Shown here piece by piece: positions 27,086 to 37,230 of a DNA stretch of 64,000 bases (positions within the stretch are counted from its first letter, which is position 1; each line of letters begins with the position of its first letter). Position numbers and translations under genes: made by a program. A model generated the notes under the pieces. That model saw only the letters and a list, made by a program, of their open reading frames with translations, was not told the DNA's origin and ran no database searches. The stretch comes from Agarivorans aestuarii (GTDB lineage: Bacteria; Pseudomonadota; Gammaproteobacteria; Enterobacterales; Celerinatantimonadaceae). The stretch spans positions 2,717,001 to 2,781,000 of the forward strand of contig NZ_AP023033.1 of assembly GCF_019670125.1 (NCBI RefSeq), given 5' to 3'.

Positions 27086-29872
27086 TTGCGCACTAGCCCT
27101 AACGATCCAAAACAATATCGTTACATAACATTAGACAATGGTCTTAAGGTCTTGTTAGTTCATGATGAATCAGCGCAAAAGTCGGCTGCTTCACTGGCGG
27201 TAAACATTGGCCATTTTGACGATCCTAAACACCGTGAAGGGCTGGCTCACTTTTTAGAGCACATGCTTTTTTTGGGTACCGACTCTTACCCCAAAGCTGG
27301 AGAGTACCAAAGTTTCATTAATCGCCACGGGGGCAGCAATAACGCATGGACTGGTACCGAGCACACAAATTACTATTTTGATATCGATAACGAATGGTTT
27401 GATGAAGCCCTAGATCGTTTCAGTCAGTTTTTCATATGCCCATGTTTTAATCCCGAATTAGTAGAGCGCGAGCGCCAAGCGGTAAATTCTGAGTACCAAC
27501 TCAAAATTAAAGACGACGTTCGCCGCATCTATCAGGTGCATAAAGAAACCGTAAACCCCGAGCACCCATTTAGTCAGTTTTCGGTAGGCAGTTTAGATAC
27601 CCTTAGTGACGGTGACAGCTTAATTCGTGACGATCTGATTGCCTTTTATCAACAGCACTATTCAGCTGACTTAATGTCCTTAGCGGTATTAAGCCCACAT
27701 GAACTTGACCAAAACGAAGCTCACGTGCGTCAACTTTTTGCTGCAGTGCCAAAGGTAGCGGTTAATAAACCTCAAATAGCGCCCTTTTATTTGCCAGAGC
27801 ACTTAGCATTAGAGACACATATTCAACCAGTTAAAGATCTTAAGAAACTCACTTTGTCATTCGGCTTTGGCGACATGGACTCTCTGTATAAGCAAAAGCC
27901 GTTAACTTATATTGCCCATATTTTAGGTTATGAAGGGCCAGGTAGTTTAGTTGCTTTACTACGCCACGCTGGTTTAGTGAACTCTATGGCTGCGGGTGGC
28001 GGTGTCAACGGCAGTAATTTCAAAGACTTTTGCATCAGTTACTCCTTAACCGATGAAGGCTTGAACTGCATAGACTCAATCATTGATGCTAGCTTTAGTT
28101 ACTTGGAGATGATTCGCCAACACGGCTTACAAGCGTGGCGCTACAGTGAAAAACAACAAGTATTTGAACGCGCTTTTCTCTATCAAGAGAAATCACGCGC
28201 AATCGACTTGGTCTCCCACCTCGCCATTAACTTGCAACACTATCCGCCCGAAGATGTTATTTATGGTGATTACGCCATGGAGAACTACGATCAGGCACTT
28301 ATATCGCAATGCTTGAAACAAATAGTGCCAGAGCGAATGAGGATTACTTTAGTCTCCCCCAATGTTAAAGGAGATAAAGTTGCTAAGTGGTACCACACGC
28401 CCTACTCGGTAAAAAAAATAGAGCCGGAGCGCATTAAACGTTGGCAGTCGCCGAACGAATTAGAAAGCTTGAAGTTACCTGCCAGCAACCCATTTTTGTC
28501 GTTTAACCCTTCGCCTTTGGTTGAAGCTCAAGAACAAGAAGCCGAACCTCGGCTAATACTCGACAAGCCTGGTTTTCGTTTGTGGTTTAGCAATGAACCG
28601 GAGTTTAGAGTGCCCAAAGGGCATTTGTATGTGTCTGTAGATTCAAAGCATGCAGTCGCCTCGGTGAGAAATATCGTCTGCACCCGCCTAATGGTAGAGC
28701 TAATGTTAGATCACTTAAGTGAAATGACTTACCAAGCCGAAATCGCCGGTATGTCCTATCAGTTGTATGCCCATCAAGGCGGCTACACTCTGCATTTATC
28801 TGGTTTTAGTGATAAGCAAATATTACTGCTTAAAATGATTATGAATAACCGTTTATTTGGTCATTTTGAGCGTAAGCGCTTTGGCATAATCAAACAGCAA
28901 CTGGCTAAGCATTGGCAAAACCAGATGCAAGTAAAGCCGATTTCGCAATTGTTTAGCGAACTTACATCTTTACTGCAACCCAATAATCCGCCGCCTAGCG
29001 CCTTACTTGAGGCCCTGGAAGACGTTCAGCTAGAAGAGCTGCCCGATTTTGTGGCCAAGCTTTACCAGAATATTCACATTGAGATGCTGGCCTACGGCAA
29101 TTGGTCGGAGCCAAAAATTGCTGAACTGGGTGAATTTATTCAACAGGAGATTTCACCCGATACCAGCCCATCTAAGGAAACACCTAGAAAGCTAATTAGC
29201 ATTAAAGATCAAGGAAGCTTGCTCTACGAAGTTGACAGCCAACAAAATGATTCGGCACTGATGATTTATTACCAAAGCCGAGACTTAAGCCCAGAGAGCA
29301 TTGCCTTGTTTACCTTAAGTAACCACATAATGACCTCAACCTTTTTCAATGAACTACGCACCAAGCAGCAACTGGGTTACATCGTAGGTACTGGTAATCT
29401 GCCGCTTAACCGCCACCCTGGCATTATTTTCTATGTGCAATCTCCCCATGGACAACCACAAACATTGCTTAATGCTATTAATGACTTTTTAGACGAATTT
29501 CCTGTACTGATGTTTGAGCTAAGCGATGCGCAATGGCAACAAAGCAAACAAGGGCTTATTGCACAAATACTCGAGCGCGAAAGTAATATGCGCACCCGCG
29601 CCCAGCGTTTTTGGGTAAGCATAGGCAATAAAGATTTAACCTTTAGGCAACGCCAGCGTGCCGCAGAATGTATTGAACAGCTTGAACGCGTTGACTTGGT
29701 TCGATTTATGATGAGCTTAAAAAGTAAGCAGCGAGACCGGGTGATTGTTTACAACCATGGAGCAAGCGAGCAGCAGCCGGAGCCTTTAAATACTCATCAT
29801 TTAGAAACAGTTCGGATAATTAACAGCCGTAGTGAATTTCAGAGTGATTCAGCGATTTATTGCTACAACTAG
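27086..29872 (+). CDS. M16 (insulinase/pitrilysin) family zinc peptidase
   Basis: 928 residues, the full single-chain pitrilysin size. The inverted zinc motif HxxEH is in LAHFLEHMLFLGTDSYP (about residues 50-66), and the distal Glu is expected in RERQAVNSEYQL. Four M16-type domains can be inferred, the last containing TKQQLGYIVGTGNLP. The start is TTG 27086 with AAGGA eight bases upstream; an ATG eight bases earlier is in another frame. Unlike periplasmic E. coli Ptr, no signal peptide is visible, so it is probably cytosolic and degrades small peptides. It has its own promoter region, divergent from sixA. Confidence 0.93.
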   Translation: MRTSPNDPKQYRYITLDNGLKVLLVHDESAQKSAASLAVNIGHFDDPKHREGLAHFLEHMLFLGTDSYPKAGEYQSFINRHGGSNNAWTGTEHTNYYFDIDNEWFDEALDRFSQFFICPCFNPELVERERQAVNSEYQLKIKDDVRRIYQVHKETVNPEHPFSQFSVGSLDTLSDGDSLIRDDLIAFYQQHYSADLMSLAVLSPHELDQNEAHVRQLFAAVPKVAVNKPQIAPFYLPEHLALETHIQPVKDLKKLTLSFGFGDMDSLYKQKPLTYIAHILGYEGPGSLVALLRHAGLVNSMAAGGGVNGSNFKDFCISYSLTDEGLNCIDSIIDASFSYLEMIRQHGLQAWRYSEKQQVFERAFLYQEKSRAIDLVSHLAINLQHYPPEDVIYGDYAMENYDQALISQCLKQIVPERMRITLVSPNVKGDKVAKWYHTPYSVKKIEPERIKRWQSPNELESLKLPASNPFLSFNPSPLVEAQEQEAEPRLILDKPGFRLWFSNEPEFRVPKGHLYVSVDSKHAVASVRNIVCTRLMVELMLDHLSEMTYQAEIAGMSYQLYAHQGGYTLHLSGFSDKQILLLKMIMNNRLFGHFERKRFGIIKQQLAKHWQNQMQVKPISQLFSELTSLLQPNNPPPSALLEALEDVQLEELPDFVAKLYQNIHIEMLAYGNWSEPKIAELGEFIQQEISPDTSPSKETPRKLISIKDQGSLLYEVDSQQNDSALMIYYQSRDLSPESIALFTLSNHIMTSTFFNELRTKQQLGYIVGTGNLPLNRHPGIIFYVQSPHGQPQTLLNAINDFLDEFPVLMFELSDAQWQQSKQGLIAQILERESNMRTRAQRFWVSIGNKDLTFRQRQRAAECIEQLERVDLVRFMMSLKSKQRDRVIVYNHGASEQQPEPLNTHHLETVRIINSRSEFQSDSAIYCYN

Positions 29873-29906
29873 CGAGGCTGTGTTTCGGTACCTATTTACT
29901 CAGGAG

Positions 29907-30104
29907 CTAGGCTTTCATACGGCAATCGTTGAAACCTTGGCTGCGCTTCACGTTAAGCTTTTGGTGAGTCCAGAGTAGCGGCATACATAGCGGGCCAAAT
30001 AACAAGCCAGCCACGGTCCAACGCCAACGCGGCAAAGAAAACTTAATGGCTTCAATATAGAAAAATAGGCCAAAACAGGCTGAAAACAACAAAACGAAAA
30101 ACAT
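29907..30104 (-). CDS. small two-helix membrane protein
   Basis: 65 residues with two hydrophobic segments (about 1-17 and 30-46) separated by a basic turn (SLPRWRWT), and a basic tail (HQKLNVKRSQGF). No known family recognised. It lies between the M16 gene (convergent) and fadJ, transcribed upstream of fadJ's end in the same direction. It may be a real small inner-membrane protein; support is composition and clean boundaries only. Confidence 0.5.
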   Translation of the reverse strand: MFFVLLFSACFGLFFYIEAIKFSLPRWRWTVAGLLFGPLCMPLLWTHQKLNVKRSQGFNDCRMKA

Positions 30105-30163
30105 ACTACTCGCTCTAATACAGACAAGGTGGCAGATAGTAACAGAAATGTCTTATTTAGACT

Positions 30164-30194
30164 AAAGCCAAGGCGAATAATTCACCTTGGCTTT
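30164..30194 (-). terminator. hairpin downstream of fadJ
   Basis: AAAGCCAAGG / CCTTGGCTTT arms with an inner GAA/TTC extension, 20 bases past the fadJ stop on the minus strand. The T-tract after it is short, so termination may be only partial. Confidence 0.65.
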
Positions 30195-30213
30195 GTTAGA
30201 CTTGCTTTACAGC

Positions 30214-32337
30214 TTAAGCGTAATAGCTTTCACCTTGTCCAGCCATCGTTACTAAGGCTTCGCAGGGTTTAAAACGTTCTCCGTAACTTGACTCCATCGC
30301 TTGCAGCTCTTTTACCAAAGTAGCGACTCCGATGCTGTCCATCGCGCGGAATGGTCCACCTAAGAAAGGCGGGAAACCAATACCGAAAATAGCGCCTAAA
30401 TCACCATCTCGCGCACTGCGTATAACCCCTTCATCTAAACAGCGCGCTGCTTCATTAAGCATCATATAAACACAACGCTTAGACAGGGTAGCTGCATCGA
30501 GTGAGGTTTTAGGTGTAACACCCAGTACTGAGTACACCTTCTCGTCAACTTGCTTAGCTTTGGCTTTTTTACCCTTGCCGTATAAGTAAAAGCCACGGCC
30601 ATTTTTCTTACCTAAACGCTTGTCATCGATAAGTTTGGCAAATGCATCTGGCGCTTTAAAGCGCTCACCTAACTCAGCTTCTAAAATAGGGGCAATTTTA
30701 GAACCGACATCAATGCCAACTTCATCAAGCAAGGTCATTGGCCCTACAGGAAAACCATAATCCAACAAGGTTTTGTCTAAGTGCTCTATGCTTTGCCCTT
30801 CTAGCAACAACATGGCGGCTTCATTCATGTAAGGCGCAAGAATACGGTTTACATAAAAGCCTGCGCCATCTTTCACTACAATCGCAGTTTTACCTTGCTT
30901 ACGAGCAAACTCTACCGTATCGGCAATGGTTTGCTCATTAGTGCCAGCATGCGGAATAATTTCAGCCAAAGGCATTTTTTCTACTGGACTAAAGTAATGC
31001 AGACCAATCACTTGCTCTGGGCGCTCGGCTTTAGCCGCTATTTGCCCAATAGGCAGTGAAGAGGTATTGCTGGCAAAAATCGTTTTTTGATTACAATTGG
31101 CTTCAATATCAGCCACCATTTGTTGCTTAAGCGCTAAATCTTCAAATACTGCTTCCACCACAATTTGGCTATTTTGCATGCCAACAAAGTCTGTTCCGCC
31201 GGTAATGTTATTCATTTGCTGCTGCAGCTGGGCATTGGTAATAAATCGGCGTTTACGCTTTTTATCTAACAACTTATAGGCGTAATTTAGGCCGCCTAAC
31301 ACACCCTTTTCGCTAATATCTTTAATACGAACTTGTGCTTTAGCTTTGGTCGCCGACACAAAAGCAATGCCCGCTCCCATTAAACCACCACCTAAAACTG
31401 CAACTTGATTAATTTTTTGTGGCGACACGCCTTCAAACAAACTTTCTTTTTTCAGTTCATTCGACGCAAAAAACAAGCCGCGCAACGCTGCTGACTCAGG
31501 ACTTTTCACTAAGTCGGCAAAACGCTTGGCTTCTTCTTGATAAGCGGCCTCGGTGTTTTTCTCAATCCCGGCTTTAACACAGGCAATGATTTCGTTAGGC
31601 GCTGGGTAATTCCCACGCGTTTTACTCATGGTTTGCTTGGTTACCTGAGAAAACAACACATTACGACCAACCGGGTTACCTTCCAATAACTTTGAAATGG
31701 TACTTAGTTTAGGTTTTGGTTTACGTTTAGCTTTACCAGCATACTTCTTGGCAACATCTAGCAGCACGCTGTTTGGTACCATCTCATCCACTAAGCCACT
31801 TTTTAGGGCTTGCTTGGGGCGTAACTGTTTGCCAGTAAGCATCATCTCTAAGGCTTTTTGAATACCAACTAGCTTTGGTAAGCGTTGAGTACCACCGCCA
31901 CCGGGTAACAGACCAAGTTGTACTTCAGGCAAGCCTAGGCTGGTTTTATCATCGTTACTACATACTCGATAATCACAGGCTAAGGCGACTTCTAAACCGC
32001 CACCTAAGCACGGGCCATGAATAGCAGCAATAACCGGAAACGGTAGCTTAGCTAAGCGGGCGAAAACTTTGTGTCCGTCTTGTGAGAGCTTTTGCGCATC
32101 GGCGGCTGTATCACAGCTATCAAGCATGCCAATATCAGCGCCGGCGATAAACGAATCAGCCTTTCCGCTATGCACCACCATACCAGTAAGTTGAGACTGA
32201 GAAGCAAGGTCATCCAATATGGCATCCAGCTCGGGGCCAAATTCAGCTTTTAAGGTGTTCATGGTTTCACCATGTACATCAATTTTTAGCAGCGCAACAT
32301 TCTCTTCAATCGTTAAGGTGAAAGTTTGCTGTTCCAT
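30214..32337 (-). CDS. fadJ: fatty-acid oxidation complex subunit alpha FadJ
   Basis: 707 residues (E. coli 714). The N-terminal enoyl-CoA hydratase/isomerase domain (about 1-190) has FIAGADIGMLD and HGPCLGGGLEVALACDYR. The 3-hydroxyacyl-CoA dehydrogenase part (about 305-620) has the NAD loop AVLGGGLMGAGIAF and the active-site block GLHYFSPVEKMPL. With FadI it forms the beta-oxidation complex used especially in anaerobic growth in E. coli. It abuts fadI (one-base overlap), giving fadI-fadJ order. Confidence 0.97.
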   Translation of the reverse strand: MEQQTFTLTIEENVALLKIDVHGETMNTLKAEFGPELDAILDDLASQSQLTGMVVHSGKADSFIAGADIGMLDSCDTAADAQKLSQDGHKVFARLAKLPFPVIAAIHGPCLGGGLEVALACDYRVCSNDDKTSLGLPEVQLGLLPGGGGTQRLPKLVGIQKALEMMLTGKQLRPKQALKSGLVDEMVPNSVLLDVAKKYAGKAKRKPKPKLSTISKLLEGNPVGRNVLFSQVTKQTMSKTRGNYPAPNEIIACVKAGIEKNTEAAYQEEAKRFADLVKSPESAALRGLFFASNELKKESLFEGVSPQKINQVAVLGGGLMGAGIAFVSATKAKAQVRIKDISEKGVLGGLNYAYKLLDKKRKRRFITNAQLQQQMNNITGGTDFVGMQNSQIVVEAVFEDLALKQQMVADIEANCNQKTIFASNTSSLPIGQIAAKAERPEQVIGLHYFSPVEKMPLAEIIPHAGTNEQTIADTVEFARKQGKTAIVVKDGAGFYVNRILAPYMNEAAMLLLEGQSIEHLDKTLLDYGFPVGPMTLLDEVGIDVGSKIAPILEAELGERFKAPDAFAKLIDDKRLGKKNGRGFYLYGKGKKAKAKQVDEKVYSVLGVTPKTSLDAATLSKRCVYMMLNEAARCLDEGVIRSARDGDLGAIFGIGFPPFLGGPFRAMDSIGVATLVKELQAMESSYGERFKPCEALVTMAGQGESYYA

Positions 32338-33644
32338 TATTCAACCTCCAAAACCATTGCCGCGCCCAAACCACCTGCCGCACAGGCAGTGGTTAAACCT
32401 AAACCACCACCGCGACGACGCAGTTCGTTAAGCATTTGCGTAATCATTCGTGCGCCAGTGGCAGCAAAGGGGTGACCATAAGCAATTGAGCTACCCATTA
32501 CGTTAAACTTCTCCATGTCAATTTCACCCAAGGCTTTGTCTCGTCCAATGGATTGTGCAAATTCATCACTAGCAAACATCTTCACATTGGCTAGGGTTTG
32601 CGCGGCAAAGGCTTCGTGCATTTCAATTAAATCTAAATCCTGCAAAGTGATACCCGCGCGGTCTAATGCGATAGGCGTGGCATAAGAAGGCCCCATTAAC
32701 ATGTCTTCCCACACGTCGATACCGGCAAAAGCATAGCTTTTTATGTAACCTAAAATCGGCAAACCTTGCTCTTTGGCTTTGTCTTCTCGCATAAGCAATA
32801 CCGCGGCGGCACCATCGGTAAGCGGTGTAGCGTTAGCGGCAGTTACCGAACCATGCTTGCGGTCGAATACGGGTTTTAGTTTGGCCAGTTTCTCTTCACT
32901 TGAGTCACCGCGCACATTGTTGTCACGGCTAATAGAGGTTTTAAAAGGCTCTGGGTAAGCAGTCATTACTTCGTCGTCCAACTTACCTTCTTCCCAAGCC
33001 TGATGCGCTAAGCGATGTGAACGTGCAGCTAACTTGTCTTGGTCGGCGCGTTTAATGCCGTGCGTTTTGGCCATTTGCTCAGCGGTTTGTCCCATGGAAA
33101 TACCTGTAGAGTACTCAGCCACTGCCGGTGGAACCGGCACCAAGTCTTTAATTCTTAGCTTTTTAATAATATTCCAACGCTGCCCTGCACTGCGGGCTTT
33201 AGATAGCTCAAGTAAACTGCGAGCTAGCTTTTTGCTCACTCCAATAGGTAACACTGAAGATGAATCTGCACCACCAGCAATACCACAATCAATTGTGCCA
33301 GCCATAATGGACTCAACCACGTTAACCGTTGCTTGAAAACTAGTAGCACAAGCCCTAGAAACACTATAAGCATCAGTAGACACATCTAGGGGAGTACCCA
33401 AAACAATTTCACGGGCAATGTTTGGCGCTGCAGGCATTTGTACCACTTGACCAAATACCAGTTGTTGAATCTCTTTCACGTCTAGATCTACACGCTTAAT
33501 TAATTCATTAACCACCATTTTCCCAAGGTCTACGGCTGGAACATCATGATAGGCTGTGGCTTGACGCGCAAATGGCGTACGCAAACCCGCAACTACTGCT
33601 ATGCGTGCGCCATTCGCCGTTTGTAAAGATTGTTGTTGGTGCAT
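32337..33644 (-). CDS. fadI: acetyl-CoA C-acyltransferase FadI
   Basis: 435 residues (E. coli 436). Thiolase catalysing the last beta-oxidation step. The nucleophilic Cys is in [14 protein letters not shown]; the conserved [11 protein letters not shown] and the second active-site Cys region [12 protein letters not shown] are at the C-terminus. It is the first gene of fadI-fadJ, with a FadR-like palindrome 24-36 bases upstream of its ATG. Confidence 0.97.
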   Translation of the reverse strand: MHQQQSLQTANGARIAVVAGLRTPFARQATAYHDVPAVDLGKMVVNELIKRVDLDVKEIQQLVFGQVVQMPAAPNIAREIVLGTPLDVSTDAYSVSRACATSFQATVNVVESIMAGTIDCGIAGGADSSSVLPIGVSKKLARSLLELSKARSAGQRWNIIKKLRIKDLVPVPPAVAEYSTGISMGQTAEQMAKTHGIKRADQDKLAARSHRLAHQAWEEGKLDDEVMTAYPEPFKTSISRDNNVRGDSSEEKLAKLKPVFDRKHGSVTAANATPLTDGAAAVLLMREDKAKEQGLPILGYIKSYAFAGIDVWEDMLMGPSYATPIALDRAGITLQDLDLIEMHEAFAAQTLANVKMFASDEFAQSIGRDKALGEIDMEKFNVMGSSIAYGHPFAATGARMITQMLNELRRRGGGLGLTTACAAGGLGAAMVLEVE

Positions 33645-33667
33645 TCAATTTATCCTTAACGAGTTAA

Positions 33668-33680
33668 GAGGTCAGACCTC
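33668..33680 (-). promoter_or_regulatory. putative FadR operator of fadIJ
   Basis: GAGGTCAGACCTC is a perfect 13-base dyad containing the FadR core GGTCNGACC. It sits just upstream of fadI where a repressor would block transcription, as FadR does at fad genes. Long-chain acyl-CoA would be the expected inducer. Confidence 0.75.
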
Positions 33681-33824
33681 ATAAGCTTTATATTAACCAT
33701 TTCTTCACATAATTCAAACAAGCGATTAAAACTAGTAGTAAGCCGTCAAATTTAAAGGAAATTTTTTGAGCCTAACTGAAGAGTGTTTTATCATCCGCAT
33801 GCGATGAACAATTCAGAGGATCAA

Positions 33825-34780
<956 letters not shown>

Positions 34781-34781
<1 letters not shown>

Positions 34782-35695
34782 TGGATACCATTAGTCGCCA
34801 ATCGCCAGTCAGTTTACAAATTGAGCAGTTGATAGAAGCGCGCGCCATTCATTTAAATATGCCTCCTTGGCGCCAAGTAAGCAGTAGCCGCCATGGTAAC
34901 CGCTTAAGCAAGGTACGTGGGCGTGGCATGGAGTTTGACGAAGTACGTCATTACCAACCGGGAGATGACATACGCTGCATCGACTGGCGAGTGACTGCGC
35001 GCACCGGTAAAACCCATACCAAGTTGTTTCGAGAAGACCGCGAACATCCAGTGTTTATCTTTCTTGATTTATCACATTCGATGTACTTTGGCAGTGGCGA
35101 CAAACTTAAATCAGTGTTTGCTAGCGAATTGGCTGCTTGTTTAGGTTGGAATGCACAGCAACTTGGCGAGCGTGTGGCCTTAACCCTTCACCTAGGTGAA
35201 CAAGCCCACAACCAAAAACCTGCAGCCAGTAAAACCCATTGGCTAGCCCAGCTACAAAGCATCGTGGAAGTGCATAACCAACAATTTGCGGCTCTGGCTC
35301 AGCAGCAACTGCAAGATTGTTCACCGACTCATAACCTTGAGACTTTATGCCAATTAGTTAAAACCGGCTATCAAGTGCATTTAATCAGTGACTTTTACCA
35401 CTTTGACAGCGCCGCGGCTTTGCACTTGCAACGCTTAGCTAGCCACAACCAAGTTTTCGCTTGGCAAATTAGCGACCCCTTAGAGCAACAACTGCCCAAG
35501 GCAAACACCGCAATGCAACTGCAAGTAAGCAATGGAAATAGCGAGGGATATTTGCAACCCGACAGCAAAGCGTTTAGGCAGCAGTTTATGCGCTTAGCCA
35601 AACAGCGGCAGCAACACATTCAACAGATGTTACAGCAGGCGCGTATTCCTCATCAGCATTTTTCAACAGCCTTAGAGTGGCAGGACTATGCCTGA
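34781..35695 (+). CDS. DUF58 domain protein
   Basis: 304 residues. It contains the DUF58 signature GRGMEFDEVRHYQPGDDIRCIDWRVTARTG in parts, followed by a VWA-like fold (FIFLDLSHSMYFGSGDKL). No membrane segment is seen. The ATG shares its A with the TAA stop of moxR. DUF58 proteins regularly pair with MoxR ATPases; the molecular role is not established. Confidence 0.92.
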
Positions 35696-36233
35696 GCAAA
35701 CAAATCCTTTAGCAGATCTAAAAGACATTATTTTACCCGCCAGTTATGAAACCGCCTTACCCGCCATAGGTTGGTGGCTACTCGGCTTGCTGGTAATAGT
35801 TAGCTTAGTAGTGCTGATGTTTGTAAGCTGGCGCTATTGGCAGCTAGACAAACCACGTCGCGAAGCCATGCAAACGCTAAAACAACACACAATGAACTTG
35901 GCGGAACTTAACCTATTAATGAAACGCCTAGCCTTAAGTTATTACCCGCGCCAGCAAGTTGCGTCATTAGGTGGTGAAGACTGGTTAGCTTTTTTAGATA
36001 GCACTTCCAGCACAAACTCGACTGCTTTTGCTGAACAACGCAGTGCTTGGCAGCAAGCCTTGTATGCTGCAGAACCTGCAGATTCAAACCAACAGTGTAT
36101 CGAATTGGCAGAGCAATGGATTAAGCAAGTAAGGCCGCCGCTTAATCTAGCCAGCCTGTTTGGCTTCAATCCAAAACAGCAAGACAAGATGCTGCAAGCA
36201 AGTAGCGCCAATAAAGGAGGCGCAGATGTTTGA
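35688..36233 (+). CDS. DUF4381 domain membrane protein
   Basis: 181 residues. One hydrophobic helix (about 27-47, LLGLLVIVSLVVLMFVSWRYW) follows a short N-terminal segment with LPASYETALPAIGWW, typical of DUF4381. The C-terminal soluble region ends in a short basic tail. It overlaps the DUF58 gene by eight bases and the batA-like gene by eight. Role unknown within the MoxR/Bat system. Confidence 0.88.
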   Translation: MPEQTNPLADLKDIILPASYETALPAIGWWLLGLLVIVSLVVLMFVSWRYWQLDKPRREAMQTLKQHTMNLAELNLLMKRLALSYYPRQQVASLGGEDWLAFLDSTSSTNSTAFAEQRSAWQQALYAAEPADSNQQCIELAEQWIKQVRPPLNLASLFGFNPKQQDKMLQASSANKGGADV

Positions 36234-37230
36234 GTTTGTCTGGCCTTATGTATTCTTGCTACTTCCAGTGCTTTGGCTAGTGGAGAAGTTTAGCCAAACC
36301 AAGCAGCAGCAAAGTGAAGTATTAGTTAACAGCAGTTTACCCTTTACTCAAGCACAAGCAGCGTTAGAACAAACCAATAGTCCGCTTAAGGTTGGCTTTA
36401 AATGGCTAGTGTGGTGTTTGTGTATTACTGCGCTAGCGCGCCCAGTATGGCTAGACGATGAAGTGCAAGGCCTTAACGAGCAAGGCCGCGACTTACTATT
36501 ATCAGTTGATATGTCGGGCAGTATGCAGATTAAAGACATGCAAGTTGACGGTGAAGCCGTTGACCGATTAACCGCTCTCAAGATTTTGCTTAGTGAGTTT
36601 ATTGAGCAGCGCCGTGGCGACCGCTTAGGCATGATTCTATTTGCCGACCACGCCTATTTAGCCAGCCCATTAAGCTTTGATTTAGACAGTTTACTGATTC
36701 AAGTAAAAGAGCTAGTGCATGGTTTAGTGGGTGATAGAACCGCCATTGGCGAAGGCATTGGTCTTGGCATAAAACAGCTAATGAACCACCCCGCAGAACA
36801 ACGTATCTTAATCTTGCTGACCGATGGTCAAAATACCTCGGGCTCGGTAGACCCGATGCAAGCGGCAGAGATGGCTGCCAAACATCAGGTGGTGATTTAT
36901 ACCATTGGTGTAGGTGCCGACGAGCTTTATCAGCAAACCTTATTTGGCTCTCGTAAGATTAACCCTTCGCAAGACTTAGATGAAGGCGCGTTAATTCGCA
37001 TCGCAGAAATGACTGGAGGGCAATATTACCGTGCTCGCAGCACTGAGGAATTATCGCAAATTTATCAGGAAATAAATGCCTTAAACCCTATCTCCGAGGC
37101 CCAACAATATTACCGACCACAATACGAGCTGTATTATTGGCCGCTTGCTCTAGCCAGTTTGTTGCTAATGGCCAGTTTAGCTAGCCCGCTGTTAGTGCGC
37201 CGCTTTAACCGGGAGGCCAGTAATGTTTGA
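36226..37230 (+). CDS. BatA-like VWA-domain membrane protein
   Basis: 334 residues from ATG 36226, with GGAGG just upstream. N-terminal helix (about 5-16), a second one (about 60-75), a von Willebrand A domain (about 88-280) with an intact MIDAS motif DMSGSM, and a C-terminal helix (about 305-328). The architecture matches BatA of the Bacteroides aerotolerance operon. Metal binding by the VWA domain is expected to mediate contacts with BatB and the MoxR ATPase. Confidence 0.92.
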   Translation: MFEFVWPYVFLLLPVLWLVEKFSQTKQQQSEVLVNSSLPFTQAQAALEQTNSPLKVGFKWLVWCLCITALARPVWLDDEVQGLNEQGRDLLLSVDMSGSMQIKDMQVDGEAVDRLTALKILLSEFIEQRRGDRLGMILFADHAYLASPLSFDLDSLLIQVKELVHGLVGDRTAIGEGIGLGIKQLMNHPAEQRILILLTDGQNTSGSVDPMQAAEMAAKHQVVIYTIGVGADELYQQTLFGSRKINPSQDLDEGALIRIAEMTGGQYYRARSTEELSQIYQEINALNPISEAQQYYRPQYELYYWPLALASLLLMASLASPLLVRRFNREASNV

